29,441 nucleotides of DNA from Rickettsiales bacterium (GCA_028282625.1 JANQHP010000031.1:1-29441), one strand, 5' to 3'; positions 14,884-23,139 are shown, numbered from the stretch's first letter. Numbers and translations: made by a program. The notes: generated by a model from the letters alone, not told the origin.

Positions 14884-14964
14884 CGCTTTTTGTCACCTCG
14901 TGTTAGGAGCACACCTGCGCACACTATAGAGCACGCAACGCCTGCCTGCCACAAAAATTCTTCC

Positions 14965-15411
14965 TTAGGGTTCCAAGGCACCAAGCGTATCTTTTATTTT
15001 CTGCAACTCCTCAATACACCGACGGATATGCTTCGCCTGTATCTCCGCCGAAGGGTTGGCAGCAGAAGCTTGGTACCCAGATGCCGCCGCACCCTGACTC
15101 CCACTACTTCCATCCGCCGCTTCCGGTTGAAACAAGGTGTGCTGCATGGCTTCCGCACCCTTTTTCTGCGCCTTTAAAAACTTCTGCGCCCCCTTGATCG
15201 TATAGCCTTTTTCATAAAGCAACGCGCGGATATGCATAATCGTCTCAATATCATCCGGACGGTAGTAACGGTGCCCGCCACGTCGTTTATGCGGTTTAAT
15301 TTGTGTAAACTTACTTTCCCAAAAACGTAGCACGTGCGAAGGCACACCTACCAAAGCCGCCACCTCTCCAATGGTACGAAATGCGTCATCTGTCTTTTTT
15401 TGTAATGCCAT
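14965..15411 (-). CDS. MerR-family transcriptional regulator
   Basis: This is a helix-turn-helix protein of the MerR superfamily found directly downstream of ihfA in many alphaproteobacteria. The N-terminal domain contains TIGEVAALVGVPSHVLRFWE, then a wing with RRGGHRYYRPDD, typical MerR DNA-binding features. The middle (about 85-125) is a low-complexity Ala/Ser/Gly/Gln linker, followed by a C-terminal helix likely to dimerise. There are no effector cysteines. I chose ATG 15411 (MALQKK...). A TTG two codons upstream (15417) lies closer to the GAGG motif and is possible. It begins 69 nt after ihfA. Confidence 0.88.
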   Translation of the reverse strand: MALQKKTDDAFRTIGEVAALVGVPSHVLRFWESKFTQIKPHKRRGGHRYYRPDDIETIMHIRALLYEKGYTIKGAQKFLKAQKKGAEAMQHTLFQPEAADGSSGSQGAAASGYQASAANPSAEIQAKHIRRCIEELQKIKDTLGALEP

Positions 15412-15479
15412 GACCAAAGCAACCTCACCACCACCGTTGAATATGAAAAGGCACGGCAGCGACCATTTCTGCCAATCAA

Positions 15480-15767
15480 TTAGCTGTTGACCTCAGTTAG
15501 CAGCTTTTCTGAGGCACGAAAAGTGGCCACTTTACGCGCCGTAATGGGCACTTCTTTTTTCGTACGAGGATTGCGACCCACGCGCTCATTCTTTTCACGA
15601 ATACGAAACGTACCAAAAAGAGAGATTTTTAGTTCACCATCTTCCAACAGCCCGTCAATCATCTCTTCCACCGTGGCATCCACCAAGTCAGAACATTCAG
15701 CATGGGAAAGGCCCAGCACTTCGTAAAATGCATCCGCCAACACAGCACGGGTCAAGGTTTGAGTCAT
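15480..15767 (-). CDS. ihfA: Integration host factor subunit alpha
   Basis: IHF bends DNA sharply at specific sites and assists transcription, recombination and replication. The 95-residue protein shows the HU/IHF fold: an N-terminal helical part (LTRAVLADAFYEVLGL), the GLLEDGELKISLFGTFRIREK strands (about 39-59) and the beta-arm GRNPRTKKEVPI (64-75) whose proline intercalates in DNA. The wording fits the alpha subunit. AGGA precedes the ATG, and a strong promoter lies at 15822-15850. Together with the downstream merR gene this is a standard alphaproteobacterial pair. Confidence 0.93.
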   Translation of the reverse strand: MTQTLTRAVLADAFYEVLGLSHAECSDLVDATVEEMIDGLLEDGELKISLFGTFRIREKNERVGRNPRTKKEVPITARKVATFRASEKLLTEVNS

Positions 15768-15821
15768 GTGAACTTCCTGTTTTGTAACGATGTATCACTT
15801 AAAATAGAAAACAGATTTGAC

Positions 15822-15850
15822 ACAATATCCTGTTAGAAAAAACCTGTCAA
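15822..15850 (-). promoter_or_regulatory. Promoter of ihfA-merR
   Basis: On the minus strand a perfect -35 TTGACA (complement of 15845-15850) is exactly 17 bp from TATTGT (complement of 15822-15827). Initiation near 15815 would leave a leader of about 50 nt before the ihfA ATG. Confidence 0.75.
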
Positions 15851-15909
15851 TCCTTTCATTTTTAAGCCCTTAACCGACTTAAAACATCCAGCAGATCCTG
15901 CTTCCGCAC

Positions 15910-15938
15910 TTGCATCTTAACCACCACTGTCTTATATA
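15910..15938 (+). promoter_or_regulatory. candidate trxB promoter
   Basis: TTGCAT (15910-15915) is 17 bp from TATATA (15933-15938), about 90 nt upstream of the trxB ATG at 16026. Confidence 0.5.
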
Positions 15939-16025
15939 AAATGGGATGGGGACGCATACGGCACATTAGACATTCCGCTCATATACCATTCATACACCAC
16001 ATACTCTAAAATCAATCCATATCCC

Positions 16026-16973
16026 ATGTCCCAAACACACGCCTCTGTTATCATTTTAGGCTCCGGCCCTGCAGGTGCCACAGCCGCCATCTATACCGCT
16101 CGCGCCAATCTCAAACCCATGCTCTTGCACGGCATGCAACCCGGTGGGCAGATGACGATTACCACCGACGTGGAAAACTATCCCGGCTTTGCCGAAGTGA
16201 TCCAAGGCCCTTGGCTGATGCAACAAATGGAAGAACAGGCACAAAACGTGGGCACCACGTTAACGCATGACCACATCGCATCGGTCGACCTCTCCAAGCG
16301 ACCGTTCACCTTAACCGGCCAATCTGGCGCGACCTACACAACCGATAGCTTGATCATTGCCACCGGCGCACAAGCCAAATGGCTAGGCCTTGAAAGCGAG
16401 CAAGCGTTTCAAGGCTATGGCGTCTCAGGTTGTGCCACATGCGATGGCTTTTTCTTTCGTGACAAGGAAGTAGCGGTGATCGGCGGCGGCAACACCGCCG
16501 TGGAAGAAGCTTTGTTCCTGACCAACCACGCCTCCAAGGTGCACCTGATCCATCGGCGTGATACACTACGCGCAGAAAAAATTCTTCAGGATCGGCTGTT
16601 CAGCCATCCTAAAATCAATATTTTGTGGAACCACACACTCGAAGAAGTGTTGGGAGAAGAAGACCCCAAAGCGGTCACCGGCGCAAGAATCAAACACACC
16701 GAAACCGGCGAAGAAACCACCCTGGCTGTGGAAGGCATTTTTGTCGCCATCGGGCACAAACCCACCACCGAACTTTTTGCCAACCAACTTGAAATGGATA
16801 GCGAAGGCTACATCATCACCAAGCCGGACTCCACTCAAACATCGGTAGAAGGTGTCTTTGCCGCTGGGGATGTACAGGATAAAATCTACCGTCAGGCGGT
16901 CACCGCAGCAGGCACAGGCTGCATGGCAGCGCTGGAGGCCACACGCTTCTTAGAAACGCACGAAGCGCATTAA
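16026..16973 (+). CDS. trxB: Thioredoxin-disulfide reductase
   Basis: TrxB passes electrons from NADPH through FAD and a redox-active disulfide to thioredoxin. The 315-residue protein has the FAD loop GSGPAG (12-17), the redox pair CATC (Cys136, Cys139), the NADPH loop GGGNTA (153-158), HRRD (176-179) and the C-terminal FAD block GVFAAGDVQDK (276-286). All catalytic residues are present, so a true thioredoxin reductase is likely rather than a ferredoxin-NADP reductase-like relative. It is monocistronic by context: ihfA diverges on one side and a convergent hypothetical gene lies on the other. Confidence 0.96.
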   Translation: MSQTHASVIILGSGPAGATAAIYTARANLKPMLLHGMQPGGQMTITTDVENYPGFAEVIQGPWLMQQMEEQAQNVGTTLTHDHIASVDLSKRPFTLTGQSGATYTTDSLIIATGAQAKWLGLESEQAFQGYGVSGCATCDGFFFRDKEVAVIGGGNTAVEEALFLTNHASKVHLIHRRDTLRAEKILQDRLFSHPKINILWNHTLEEVLGEEDPKAVTGARIKHTETGEETTLAVEGIFVAIGHKPTTELFANQLEMDSEGYIITKPDSTQTSVEGVFAAGDVQDKIYRQAVTAAGTGCMAALEATRFLETHEAH

Positions 16974-16974
16974 A

Positions 16975-17018
16975 AATCACGGTACAATGCGCGGCGATTT
17001 TGGTTTTACACCAAAACG
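16975..17018. terminator. possible bidirectional terminator after trxB
   Basis: Short stems AAAATC/GATTTT (about 16975-17003) and TTTTGG/CCAAAA (about 17000-17018) fill the 49-nt gap between convergent genes. Both are weak and lack long U-tracts. Confidence 0.3.
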
Positions 17019-17022
17019 TGCC

Positions 17023-17361
17023 TTACTCTTCGGCATGGGGCGTTCGGCCCTGTGAACATTTGTTAGGAGAGTCTTCTTCTATAGTCTTTTGATCTTCCAG
17101 ACAGGCGATCACCTGCGCAATATATGCCAGCGCTGATTCGGAAGGGTTTTCCAAACCATTTTCTTGCCACAGCACGGTGCCGCACTCTGTTGGATCCACC
17201 GGCATCTGGCTGTGATAACGCTCCTCCATTAAAAGCGCCTGATCCACTGTATTGTACACATAAACGATGACTGATTCACCCAGGGTATCCATACCACGCA
17301 GCAACCACAGGCCTTTTTCTTCCGTGATATGTACAGGTTCCACCCCAAGTAATATGATCAT
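17023..17361 (-). CDS. Hypothetical acidic protein (112 residues)
   Basis: I do not recognise this protein. A frame can start at 17376, but GGAGGG (complement of 17369-17374) lies inside that extension and is placed 7 nt before ATG 17361, so 17361 is the likely start (MIILLGVEPVHIT...). The protein has beta-prone segments near the N-terminus (WLLRGMD, VIVYVYN), two cysteines (about 60 and 85) and a charged, probably disordered C-terminus (EEDSPNKCSQ). It has no membrane segment. It lies downstream of and on the same strand as an alpha/beta hydrolase gene, 159 nt away, and converges with trxB. Confidence 0.65.
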   Translation of the reverse strand: MIILLGVEPVHITEEKGLWLLRGMDTLGESVIVYVYNTVDQALLMEERYHSQMPVDPTECGTVLWQENGLENPSESALAYIAQVIACLEDQKTIEEDSPNKCSQGRTPHAEE

Positions 17362-17520
17362 AGACACACCCTCCATCGCTCTAAAAAGCCAGGCATGTCT
17401 ACCGCGGGAATCATACGTCTTAATCTCTGCTAGATTACAATAAAATACATCCTACCCTAAGTTGATTAATATAGCGTTAATCGCAGGTGTTTTATTCCAT
17501 CGCGTCTCCAAAAAGCTACA

Positions 17521-18429
17521 TTAATCTGATTTTTGACGTATGTGCCACACCGCAAGGGTCCGCTGAATCACCTCCTTTGCATTCCATGTAATATGGCCAG
17601 CATCTTCTAACACCTCATGAAAAATCTGCAGCCCCACCTCCTGGCTTGCCGCGGCCAACACATCGCTATGCCTTGGGTCGGTCGTGGTGTCCTGTGCAGG
17701 CGTCAACAACATCACCCAGCTCTCCTTTGCCAGGCGCTTCAAGCGTCCTACATTATCAAAACGATGGCGCAATTTCGCCTCCACATGATGCTGCAGCATC
17801 GAGCCGTGCAAATCCTGTACCTTTTCCTGCACACTGGCAAAAGGAGCAATCTTCACCAACATAATCGATGCCATCCCACGTGCATTGGCTTGCTCGGCTG
17901 CCATCCCGGCAATAGCAGCGCCTAAGGATTCACCCAGAAAAATCAACTGCTCTGTTTCAAGGCCATACCCTTCCACATAATCCAACACCGCGGCCACATC
18001 CAGCAAAAAACCCGCTTCAGAAGGTTTCCCGCTACTATTGCCATAGCCACGCATACCAACCGCTACAAAACCGCCGCCTTGGGCCTGCACCTCCTCGAGC
18101 AAGCGCACACGATAGGCCGGATCAAACTCCTCACCCGGTGCCGGCGGCCCTACATGGCCCCAATGCCCGGTATTCCCGTGAAACATCACAAAAAACGGTG
18201 CATCCGGCGTAGGAGGAGGCAAGGCCCACGCCAGCAACACCTCACCATCTTCGGTATGTATGTCTGTTTCCTGCACCCCTTCCAACCCATATTCTTCGGG
18301 CGCGTGAAGTGGCAACAGACCACGCACATGCGGACGAAAAATCAGCCGCTCCTGGCGCCAGGCAAGGTACCATAGCAACATACGTGCATAGATTTTTCGC
18401 CACAGCTTTAAAAAAAATATCCGAACCAT
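17521..18429 (-). CDS. Alpha/beta hydrolase, ABHD13/BEM46-like, with N-terminal membrane anchor
   Basis: The 302-residue protein begins with a basic, aromatic-rich hydrophobic segment (about 4-24) that could anchor it to the inner membrane. The hydrolase domain has FHGN (83-86), RGYGNSSGKPSEAG (127-140), the nucleophile elbow GESLG (Ser168), likely acid Asp247 or Asp251, and AGHITW (His279). This matches serine hydrolases of the ABHD13/BEM46 group; no substrate is assigned. AAGGA abuts the ATG with no spacing, so translation initiation may be weak or a later start may be used (for example Met17). Upstream lies the MITE-like element at 18478-18714. Confidence 0.82.
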   Translation of the reverse strand: MVRIFFLKLWRKIYARMLLWYLAWRQERLIFRPHVRGLLPLHAPEEYGLEGVQETDIHTEDGEVLLAWALPPPTPDAPFFVMFHGNTGHWGHVGPPAPGEEFDPAYRVRLLEEVQAQGGGFVAVGMRGYGNSSGKPSEAGFLLDVAAVLDYVEGYGLETEQLIFLGESLGAAIAGMAAEQANARGMASIMLVKIAPFASVQEKVQDLHGSMLQHHVEAKLRHRFDNVGRLKRLAKESWVMLLTPAQDTTTDPRHSDVLAAASQEVGLQIFHEVLEDAGHITWNAKEVIQRTLAVWHIRQKSD

Positions 18430-18477
18430 TCCTTCATTCTACGACCTGCCTTGTGCACCCGCAACGCGATTGTTGTT

Positions 18478-18714
18478 TAGACACTGTTGTTCCATAGGAG
18501 AATGTTTTGCCATGTGTTTGATTTTGCCTAAGAACAAGAAGATTTTCGACAGAGATGTGGGTGCATCTTTGGAGAACATGTTCGCCGTTATTAGGCAAAA
18601 TCAACCCTGGCCCTTCGGGTTGCGACTAACATCGCTATCCACTGCGTCCTTATGCTTGTGGAATAACGATGTTAGTCCGCAACAAAATAATTTCCTATGG
18701 AACAATAGTGTCTA
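18478..18714. mobile_element. MITE-like element, 237 bp, with 22-bp terminal inverted repeats and two internal stems
   Basis: The left end (18478-18499, TAGACACTGTTGTTCC...) and the complement of the right end (18693-18714) match at 21 of 22 positions. If the outer TA on each side is a target duplication, this fits TA-specific elements such as IS630/Tc1 types (inference). Inside are a perfect 14-bp inverted repeat (18518-18531 with 18591-18604) and a longer imperfect stem (18619-18634 with 18667-18683), so the RNA would fold strongly. No transposase is encoded; the frame that crosses it has no plausible start. It lies between the hydrolase and lipoprotein genes. Related short palindromes occur at 263-291 and 19723-19750. 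Confidence 0.75.
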
Positions 18715-18730
18715 GGAAGGCAAAACGATC

Positions 18731-18759
18731 TTGCAGCACCCATCAAAACACATTATGCA
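18731..18759 (+). promoter_or_regulatory. candidate promoter for the 18802 lipoprotein gene
   Basis: TTGCAG (18731-18736) and TATGCA (18754-18759) are 17 bp apart, directly downstream of the MITE-like element and 43 nt before the start codon. Confidence 0.4.
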
Positions 18760-18801
18760 TGCAGCCTGCTATCGGGTGATGCGACTGCTTAGGAGAAAAG
18801 G

Positions 18802-19728
18802 GTGAACCATACATTACAATCCATAGGAAAACATCTTGCATGCGCGGCCATCGGCTGCTTTTTGCTTGCCGCCTGCGCGCAACAGGAAAAATTGCTGCAA
18901 GAACCAGGATCACAGGAATTGCTGGAAAAATGGCGTATCCATTTACCACAAAACCAACCGCTGCCCACACCGCTTCATCGCTACTATACCGTCACATGGA
19001 GCGGGTTGCATGTCGGCGACCTCCATGTTTCTATCACCCCTTCTAAAGAAGAGGAAGCAGACTATCACGCCAAAGCAAGCCTGCGTGCACGCGGCCTGGC
19101 GCACATGGTCAGCGGCTATGGCGTGGATATGCACACCACCGTAATCCAGCAAGATGCCCAAAGCCTGCCCTATGCCGGCTACCAGCCCAAAATATTTCGC
19201 ACCTCCGGTGTGTTGCGCGCCAAACGTCGCGATATCCATGTCACCTACGATGAAGCGGGTCATCGCACGCACTACACCAACCAACCCAAAGAAAATCCTG
19301 CCAAACGGCCACCCATTACCGACGCACAGGCCAAAGATACGCTGGACCCCATCACCTTGGGTCTGGTGGCACGCAAACAAATATACCAGGCGGTTTTAGA
19401 AAAAAGATCACGCTTCACCCTGCCGCTTTTTGACGGAAGGCGTCTTTCCAATATCACGTTCACTATCAAGGGAATCACACAATCCAAGCTGCTGCACGTT
19501 GCCATCAAGCGAGATGTCGTAGCGGGCTACACCCAAAATGAGCTGAAAAAAATTGAAAAAGGCCCCACCACCATTCACCTCTACCTTTCCACGCAAGACT
19601 GGCTCCCGGTCAAAGCCAGAGGTAAATCACCGCTTGGCAATGCCTGGCTTCAATTGGAAAAGGATTGCTCCAACGCACCGCAACAGTGCCCGGATATTAT
19701 CACGGTAAAAGGGCTTGCACCAAGCTAG
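18802..19728 (+). CDS. DUF3108-like outer-envelope lipoprotein
   Basis: The start is GTG 18802, six bases after AGGAG. The 308-residue protein has a signal peptide ending in a lipobox, FLLAAC, with Cys25 as the lipid-modified residue. The mature part begins (about 60-80) with YYTVTWSGLHVGDLHVSI, the pattern of DUF3108-type periplasmic proteins. Beta-rich sequence continues to the C-terminus (WLPVKARGKSPLGNAWLQLE), and two cysteines (about 291 and 298) lie near the end. DUF3108 function is not established. The stop codon sits in the palindrome at 19723-19750 shared with the convergent gene. Confidence 0.75.
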   Translation: MNHTLQSIGKHLACAAIGCFLLAACAQQEKLLQEPGSQELLEKWRIHLPQNQPLPTPLHRYYTVTWSGLHVGDLHVSITPSKEEEADYHAKASLRARGLAHMVSGYGVDMHTTVIQQDAQSLPYAGYQPKIFRTSGVLRAKRRDIHVTYDEAGHRTHYTNQPKENPAKRPPITDAQAKDTLDPITLGLVARKQIYQAVLEKRSRFTLPLFDGRRLSNITFTIKGITQSKLLHVAIKRDVVAGYTQNELKKIEKGPTTIHLYLSTQDWLPVKARGKSPLGNAWLQLEKDCSNAPQQCPDIITVKGLAPS

Positions 19729-19750
19729 ACTTTGTTAAAAATGTCTAGCT
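19723..19750. terminator. Palindrome carrying both stop codons of convergent genes
   Basis: Perfect 8-bp arms AGCTAGAC (19723-19730) and GTCTAGCT (19743-19750) flank an AT-rich 12-nt loop. The + strand stop TAG is 19726-19728, and the - strand stop TAG is the complement of 19745-19747, so the palindrome ends both frames. It is placed to act as a bidirectional terminator, although the U-tract is short. The outer TAGAC resembles the MITE-like ends. Confidence 0.6.
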
Positions 19751-19924
19751 GCTGGCAAACATCACCACCAACAGCACAATACACACCGCCTGCGCCACCA
19801 CACGGGCAGTCATCAGGCGATTGCCATATTTCTCTGCAAGCCGCGGGCTAGATGCCATCAGCACCACGCCCACCACCAGCACGGCAAGCACCAAAAGCAT
19901 CGCAATGAGAATAACCATCGGCAT
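19745..19924 (-). CDS. Small twin-transmembrane (HIG1-like) protein
   Basis: The protein has two hydrophobic helices (about 3-23 and 40-57) around a short basic loop, SSPRLAEKYGNRLMTARVVAQ. The NRLMTARVVAQA stretch recalls the (S/G)NxLMRxRVxxQ pattern of HIG1-domain or 'twin transmembrane' proteins, small inner-membrane proteins linked in some bacteria to respiratory complexes. A frame opens at GTG 19963, but its GAGGG motif almost touches that codon. ATG 19924 (59 residues, MPMVIL...) gives a more typical product. The start is therefore uncertain. It is convergent with the lipoprotein gene and divergent from map. Confidence 0.6.
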   Translation of the reverse strand: MPMVILIAMLLVLAVLVVGVVLMASSPRLAEKYGNRLMTARVVAQAVCIVLLVVMFASS

Positions 19925-20077
19925 AATGCATGAATAGTAAGCATAAACGTCGCCAGATACCACCCCTCTTTTTCTTTAGGCACCAACAATGTCTACTCAA
20001 GTCACCTCTTTACCCAAACAAGCCTTCTATGCTACATAATCCCACTATCATACACCCCATAAGGTAAGAAAAAGTAC

Positions 20078-20884
20078 ATGGCAACCACCCGCGCAGACGG
20101 CATCACCCTTCACACGGAGCCCGAAGAATATGATGGCATGCGCCGTGCCGGGCAGCTTGCCGCTTCGGTGCTGGATGCGTTGGTGGAAAAAGTCCAGCCC
20201 GGCGTGACCACCCAGGCCTTAAACGATTTTTGCCATGCGCGTATTACCGCTGCCGGTGCCATTCCTGCCCCACTCAACTATAAAGGCTTCCCCAAATCCA
20301 TCTGCACCTCGGTCAATCATGTGGTCTGCCACGGTATCCCGGGAGAAAAACCACTGCAAAATGGCGACATTGTCAATATCGACGTCACCGTCATTGTGGA
20401 TGGCTGGCATGGTGATACCAGCCGCATGTTCTTTGTCGGCAACAAAGTACCCATACGCGCCAAGAAGCTTGTGCAGGCAACCTATGAATGCATGATGCGT
20501 GGTATAGAGCAGGTGCGGCCAGGGGCGCAGCTTGGGGATATTGGTCACGCGATTCAAACCTATGCCGAAAGCCATCGCTATAGCGTGGTGCGCGACTATT
20601 GCGGGCACGGGCTTGGCAAGGTCTTCCACACCGCGCCCAACGTGCTGCATTATGGCAAACCGGGTACCGGCGCCGTGCTGGAAGAAGGCATGTTTTTTAC
20701 CATCGAACCGATGCTCAATCTGGGCAAGCCAGAAACCAAGCTGAACACCCATGATGGCTGGACCGTGACCACAAAAGACCGCTCGCTTTCCGCACAATTT
20801 GAGCACTCACTAACCGTCACCAAAGACGGCTACGAGCTCTTCACCGCCTCACCGGCGGGGCTAGACTGCCCTCCCTACGACTAA
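20078..20884 (+). CDS. map: Type I methionine aminopeptidase
   Basis: Map removes the initiator methionine from nascent proteins. The 268-residue pita-bread enzyme retains His85 (HGIP) and the five metal ligands: Asp102 (NIDVT), Asp113 (GDTSRMF), His177 (GHGLGKVFH), Glu210 (FFTIEP) and Glu242 (FEHSL). Its length is typical of type I enzymes without an N-terminal extension. AAGG lies about 13 nt before the ATG, a weak ribosome binding site. A possible promoter (TTTACC and GCTACA, 16 bp apart) lies 40-70 nt upstream. groESL follows after 161 nt with its own heat-shock promoter. Confidence 0.97.
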   Translation: MATTRADGITLHTEPEEYDGMRRAGQLAASVLDALVEKVQPGVTTQALNDFCHARITAAGAIPAPLNYKGFPKSICTSVNHVVCHGIPGEKPLQNGDIVNIDVTVIVDGWHGDTSRMFFVGNKVPIRAKKLVQATYECMMRGIEQVRPGAQLGDIGHAIQTYAESHRYSVVRDYCGHGLGKVFHTAPNVLHYGKPGTGAVLEEGMFFTIEPMLNLGKPETKLNTHDGWTVTTKDRSLSAQFEHSLTVTKDGYELFTASPAGLDCPPYD

Positions 20885-20942
20885 TCCTTGCTAGACACCG
20901 TTATCAAATACGCCTGATGCACAAAAAATATCATGTTTGCCT

Positions 20943-20970
20943 CTTGAACTGCGGCTTCCAGGGCCTATAT
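20943..20970 (+). promoter_or_regulatory. RpoH (sigma-32) heat-shock promoter of groESL
   Basis: CTTG (20943-20946), a 17-bp spacer and CCTATAT (20964-20970) match the alphaproteobacterial RpoH consensus CTTG-N17-CYTATNT. It lies 75 nt upstream of groES, and no CIRCE/HrcA operator is visible. Confidence 0.75.
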
Positions 20971-20984
20971 AGCCATCTATCAAG

Positions 20985-21004
20985 AAGCCGGAATGTTCTG
21001 GCTT
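20985..21004 (+). promoter_or_regulatory. Hairpin in the groES 5' leader
   Basis: AAGCCGGAA (20985-20993) and TTCTGGCTT (20996-21004) pair at 8 of 9 positions around a 2-nt turn, just downstream of the predicted RpoH start. It may affect mRNA stability; no function is assigned. Confidence 0.4.
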
Positions 21005-21045
21005 AAACGCAACAGTCAAAGCAAAATCGTTAAGGAGAACACACG

Positions 21046-21333
21046 ATGAAAGTAAAACCGTTAGCAGATCGCATCCTGGTGCGTCGCGTCGCCGCAGAAC
21101 AAAAAAAGGGCAGCATCATTATTCCTGATACAGCGCAAGAAAAGCCGCAGGAAGCAGAGGTGGTCTCTGTGGGCGATGGCGCGCGCGATGATGCTGGCAA
21201 GTTGGTGCCACTGACTGTCAAAAAAGGCGATCGTGTGCTTTTCGCCAAATGGGGCGGCACCGAAATCACGGTCAATGACGAAGAGCTGCTCATCATGAAA
21301 GAATCAGATGTCCTGGCCATCGTTGAAGGCTAA
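21046..21333 (+). CDS. groES: Co-chaperonin GroES
   Basis: GroES forms the heptameric lid of the GroEL chamber. The 95-residue protein begins KPLADRILVRRV, contains the mobile-loop region KKGSIIIPDTAQEKPQEAEV (about 20-40), and has GDRVLFAKWGGTEI and the C-terminal SDVLAIVEG, all standard. AAGGAG precedes the ATG. It is followed by groEL after 63 nt and driven by the RpoH promoter at 20943. Confidence 0.98.
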   Translation: MKVKPLADRILVRRVAAEQKKGSIIIPDTAQEKPQEAEVVSVGDGARDDAGKLVPLTVKKGDRVLFAKWGGTEITVNDEELLIMKESDVLAIVEG

Positions 21334-21396
21334 CGCATCATCTTTTCAACACATTACCCAAACAATCAATTTATTAGAGGATAAGGAGACATATCC

Positions 21397-23064
21397 ATGG
21401 CAACAGCAAAACAACTACAATTTGAAAGCGATGCACTGCAATCCCTGCTGGGCGGTGCCAAAGTGCTTGCCGATGCAGTCGGCGCCACACTTGGCCCACG
21501 CGGACGCAACGTCGTGCTGGAAAAATCTTTTGGCGCACCGCGCATCACCAAGGATGGTGTGACCGTCGCCAAAGACATCACAATTAAAGACAAATTCCAG
21601 AATCTCGGCGCGCAAATGATTCGCGAAGTCGCAAGCAAAACCAACGATCTGGCGGGTGATGGCACCACCACCTCTACCGTGCTTGCTTACGCGATCCTCA
21701 AAGAAGGCGTAAAGTCGGTGGCCGCTGGCATGAACCCGATGGACCTCAAGCGTGGCATTGACCAAGCCGTTGAAGCCGTGGTTGAAGAGATCAAAAGCAA
21801 CGCCAAGCCGGTCAAAGGTGAAAAGGAAATCGCGCAGGTTGGCACCATCTCTGCCAACGGCGACGCCGAAATTGGCAACAAGCTTGCCGAAGCCATGAAG
21901 CGTGTAGGCAATGAAGGTGTCATCACGGTCGAAGAAGGCAAGAGCCTGGATTTCGAACTGGATGTCGTCGAAGGCATGCAGTTTGACCGTGGCTATCTCT
22001 CGCCTTATTTCGTGACTAACCCCGATAAAATGACAGCGGAGCTTGAAAATCCTTACATCCTGATTTTCGATAAGAAGCTCTCCAACCTCCAGCAATTGCT
22101 ACCGATCCTGGAATCGGTGGTGCAAAGCGGCCGTCCGCTGCTGATCATCGCCGAAGATGTGGAAGGCGAAGCGCTGGCCACCCTCGTGGTCAACAAATTG
22201 CGCGGCGGGCTCAAAATCGCGGCAGTCAAAGCGCCTGGCTTTGGCGATCGTCGCAAAGCGATGCTGCAAGATATCGCGATCCTGACCGGTGGCCATGTGG
22301 TGAGCGAGGAAACCGGTGACAAGCTGGAGGATATCCAACTAGGTCAGCTTGGTTCTGCCAAAATTGTGCGCATCAGCAAGGATAACACCACCATCATCGA
22401 TGGCGTCGGTGAAAAAGCCGCGATCGAAGCACGTGCGGGCCAAATCCGCCGCGAAGCCGAGGAAACCACCTCCGACTATGACCGTGAGAAGCTGCAAGAG
22501 CGTTTGGCGAAATTGGTCGGCGGGGTAGCCGTCATCAAAGTCGGCGGTGCCACCGAAGTGGAGGTGAAGGAGCGCCGCGACCGTGTGGACGATGCGCTTA
22601 ATGCTACACGCGCTGCGGTGGAAGAAGGCATTGTCGCCGGTGGTGGCGCCACCTTGCTCTATGCAGGCAATGTGCTCGCCAAGCTCAAAGCGGCCAATGA
22701 CGACCAGCAGGCTGGTATTAATATCATCAAGCGTGCGCTGGAAGCACCGATCCGCAAAATCGCGGAAAATGCCGGTGTGGATGGTGCGGTTGTCGTCGGC
22801 GATTTGCGTCGCGAAGGCAAGGCGAACCAGATTTATGACGCGCAGGCGCTGAAAACTGTGGATGCCTTTAAAACCGGGATTATCGACCCTGCGAAAGTGG
22901 TGCGCACCGCGCTGCAAGATGCGGCTTCCATCTCCGGCTTGTTAATCACCACCGATGTGTTGGTTGCCGATGAGCCTGAGGATGCAAGCGCACCAGCAGG
23001 CGGCGGCATGCCTGGTGGCGACATGGGCGGCATGGGTGGTATGGGCGGCATGGGTGGCTTTTAG
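21397..23064 (+). CDS. groEL: Chaperonin GroEL
   Basis: GroEL is the ATP-dependent folding chamber. The 555-residue protein has the ATP-site sequences VGATLGPRGRNVVLEKS (about 28-44), DGVTVAKDI and AGDGTTTSTVLA (catalytic Asp about 86), and GIVAGGGATLLYA in the C-terminal equatorial domain (about 411-423). It ends with the flexible GGM tail (GGMGGMGGMGGF). An AAGGAG ribosome binding site precedes it. A strong intrinsic terminator follows at 23140-23168. The sequence is typical of alphaproteobacteria, with nothing missing. Confidence 0.98.
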   Translation: MATAKQLQFESDALQSLLGGAKVLADAVGATLGPRGRNVVLEKSFGAPRITKDGVTVAKDITIKDKFQNLGAQMIREVASKTNDLAGDGTTTSTVLAYAILKEGVKSVAAGMNPMDLKRGIDQAVEAVVEEIKSNAKPVKGEKEIAQVGTISANGDAEIGNKLAEAMKRVGNEGVITVEEGKSLDFELDVVEGMQFDRGYLSPYFVTNPDKMTAELENPYILIFDKKLSNLQQLLPILESVVQSGRPLLIIAEDVEGEALATLVVNKLRGGLKIAAVKAPGFGDRRKAMLQDIAILTGGHVVSEETGDKLEDIQLGQLGSAKIVRISKDNTTIIDGVGEKAAIEARAGQIRREAEETTSDYDREKLQERLAKLVGGVAVIKVGGATEVEVKERRDRVDDALNATRAAVEEGIVAGGGATLLYAGNVLAKLKAANDDQQAGINIIKRALEAPIRKIAENAGVDGAVVVGDLRREGKANQIYDAQALKTVDAFKTGIIDPAKVVRTALQDAASISGLLITTDVLVADEPEDASAPAGGGMPGGDMGGMGGMGGMGGF

Positions 23065-23139
23065 CCCACCTCTGTTGCTTGGCCCGCATCAGAGGGCCAT
23101 ATATCAGAATAGTGCATCTTTGAGCGATCAAAGTCTCAA

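Noticed and set aside
18470..18715. 81-residue frame spanning the MITE-like element
   Set aside because: It begins at a TTG outside the element, follows the inverted repeats and shows no protein-like pattern.
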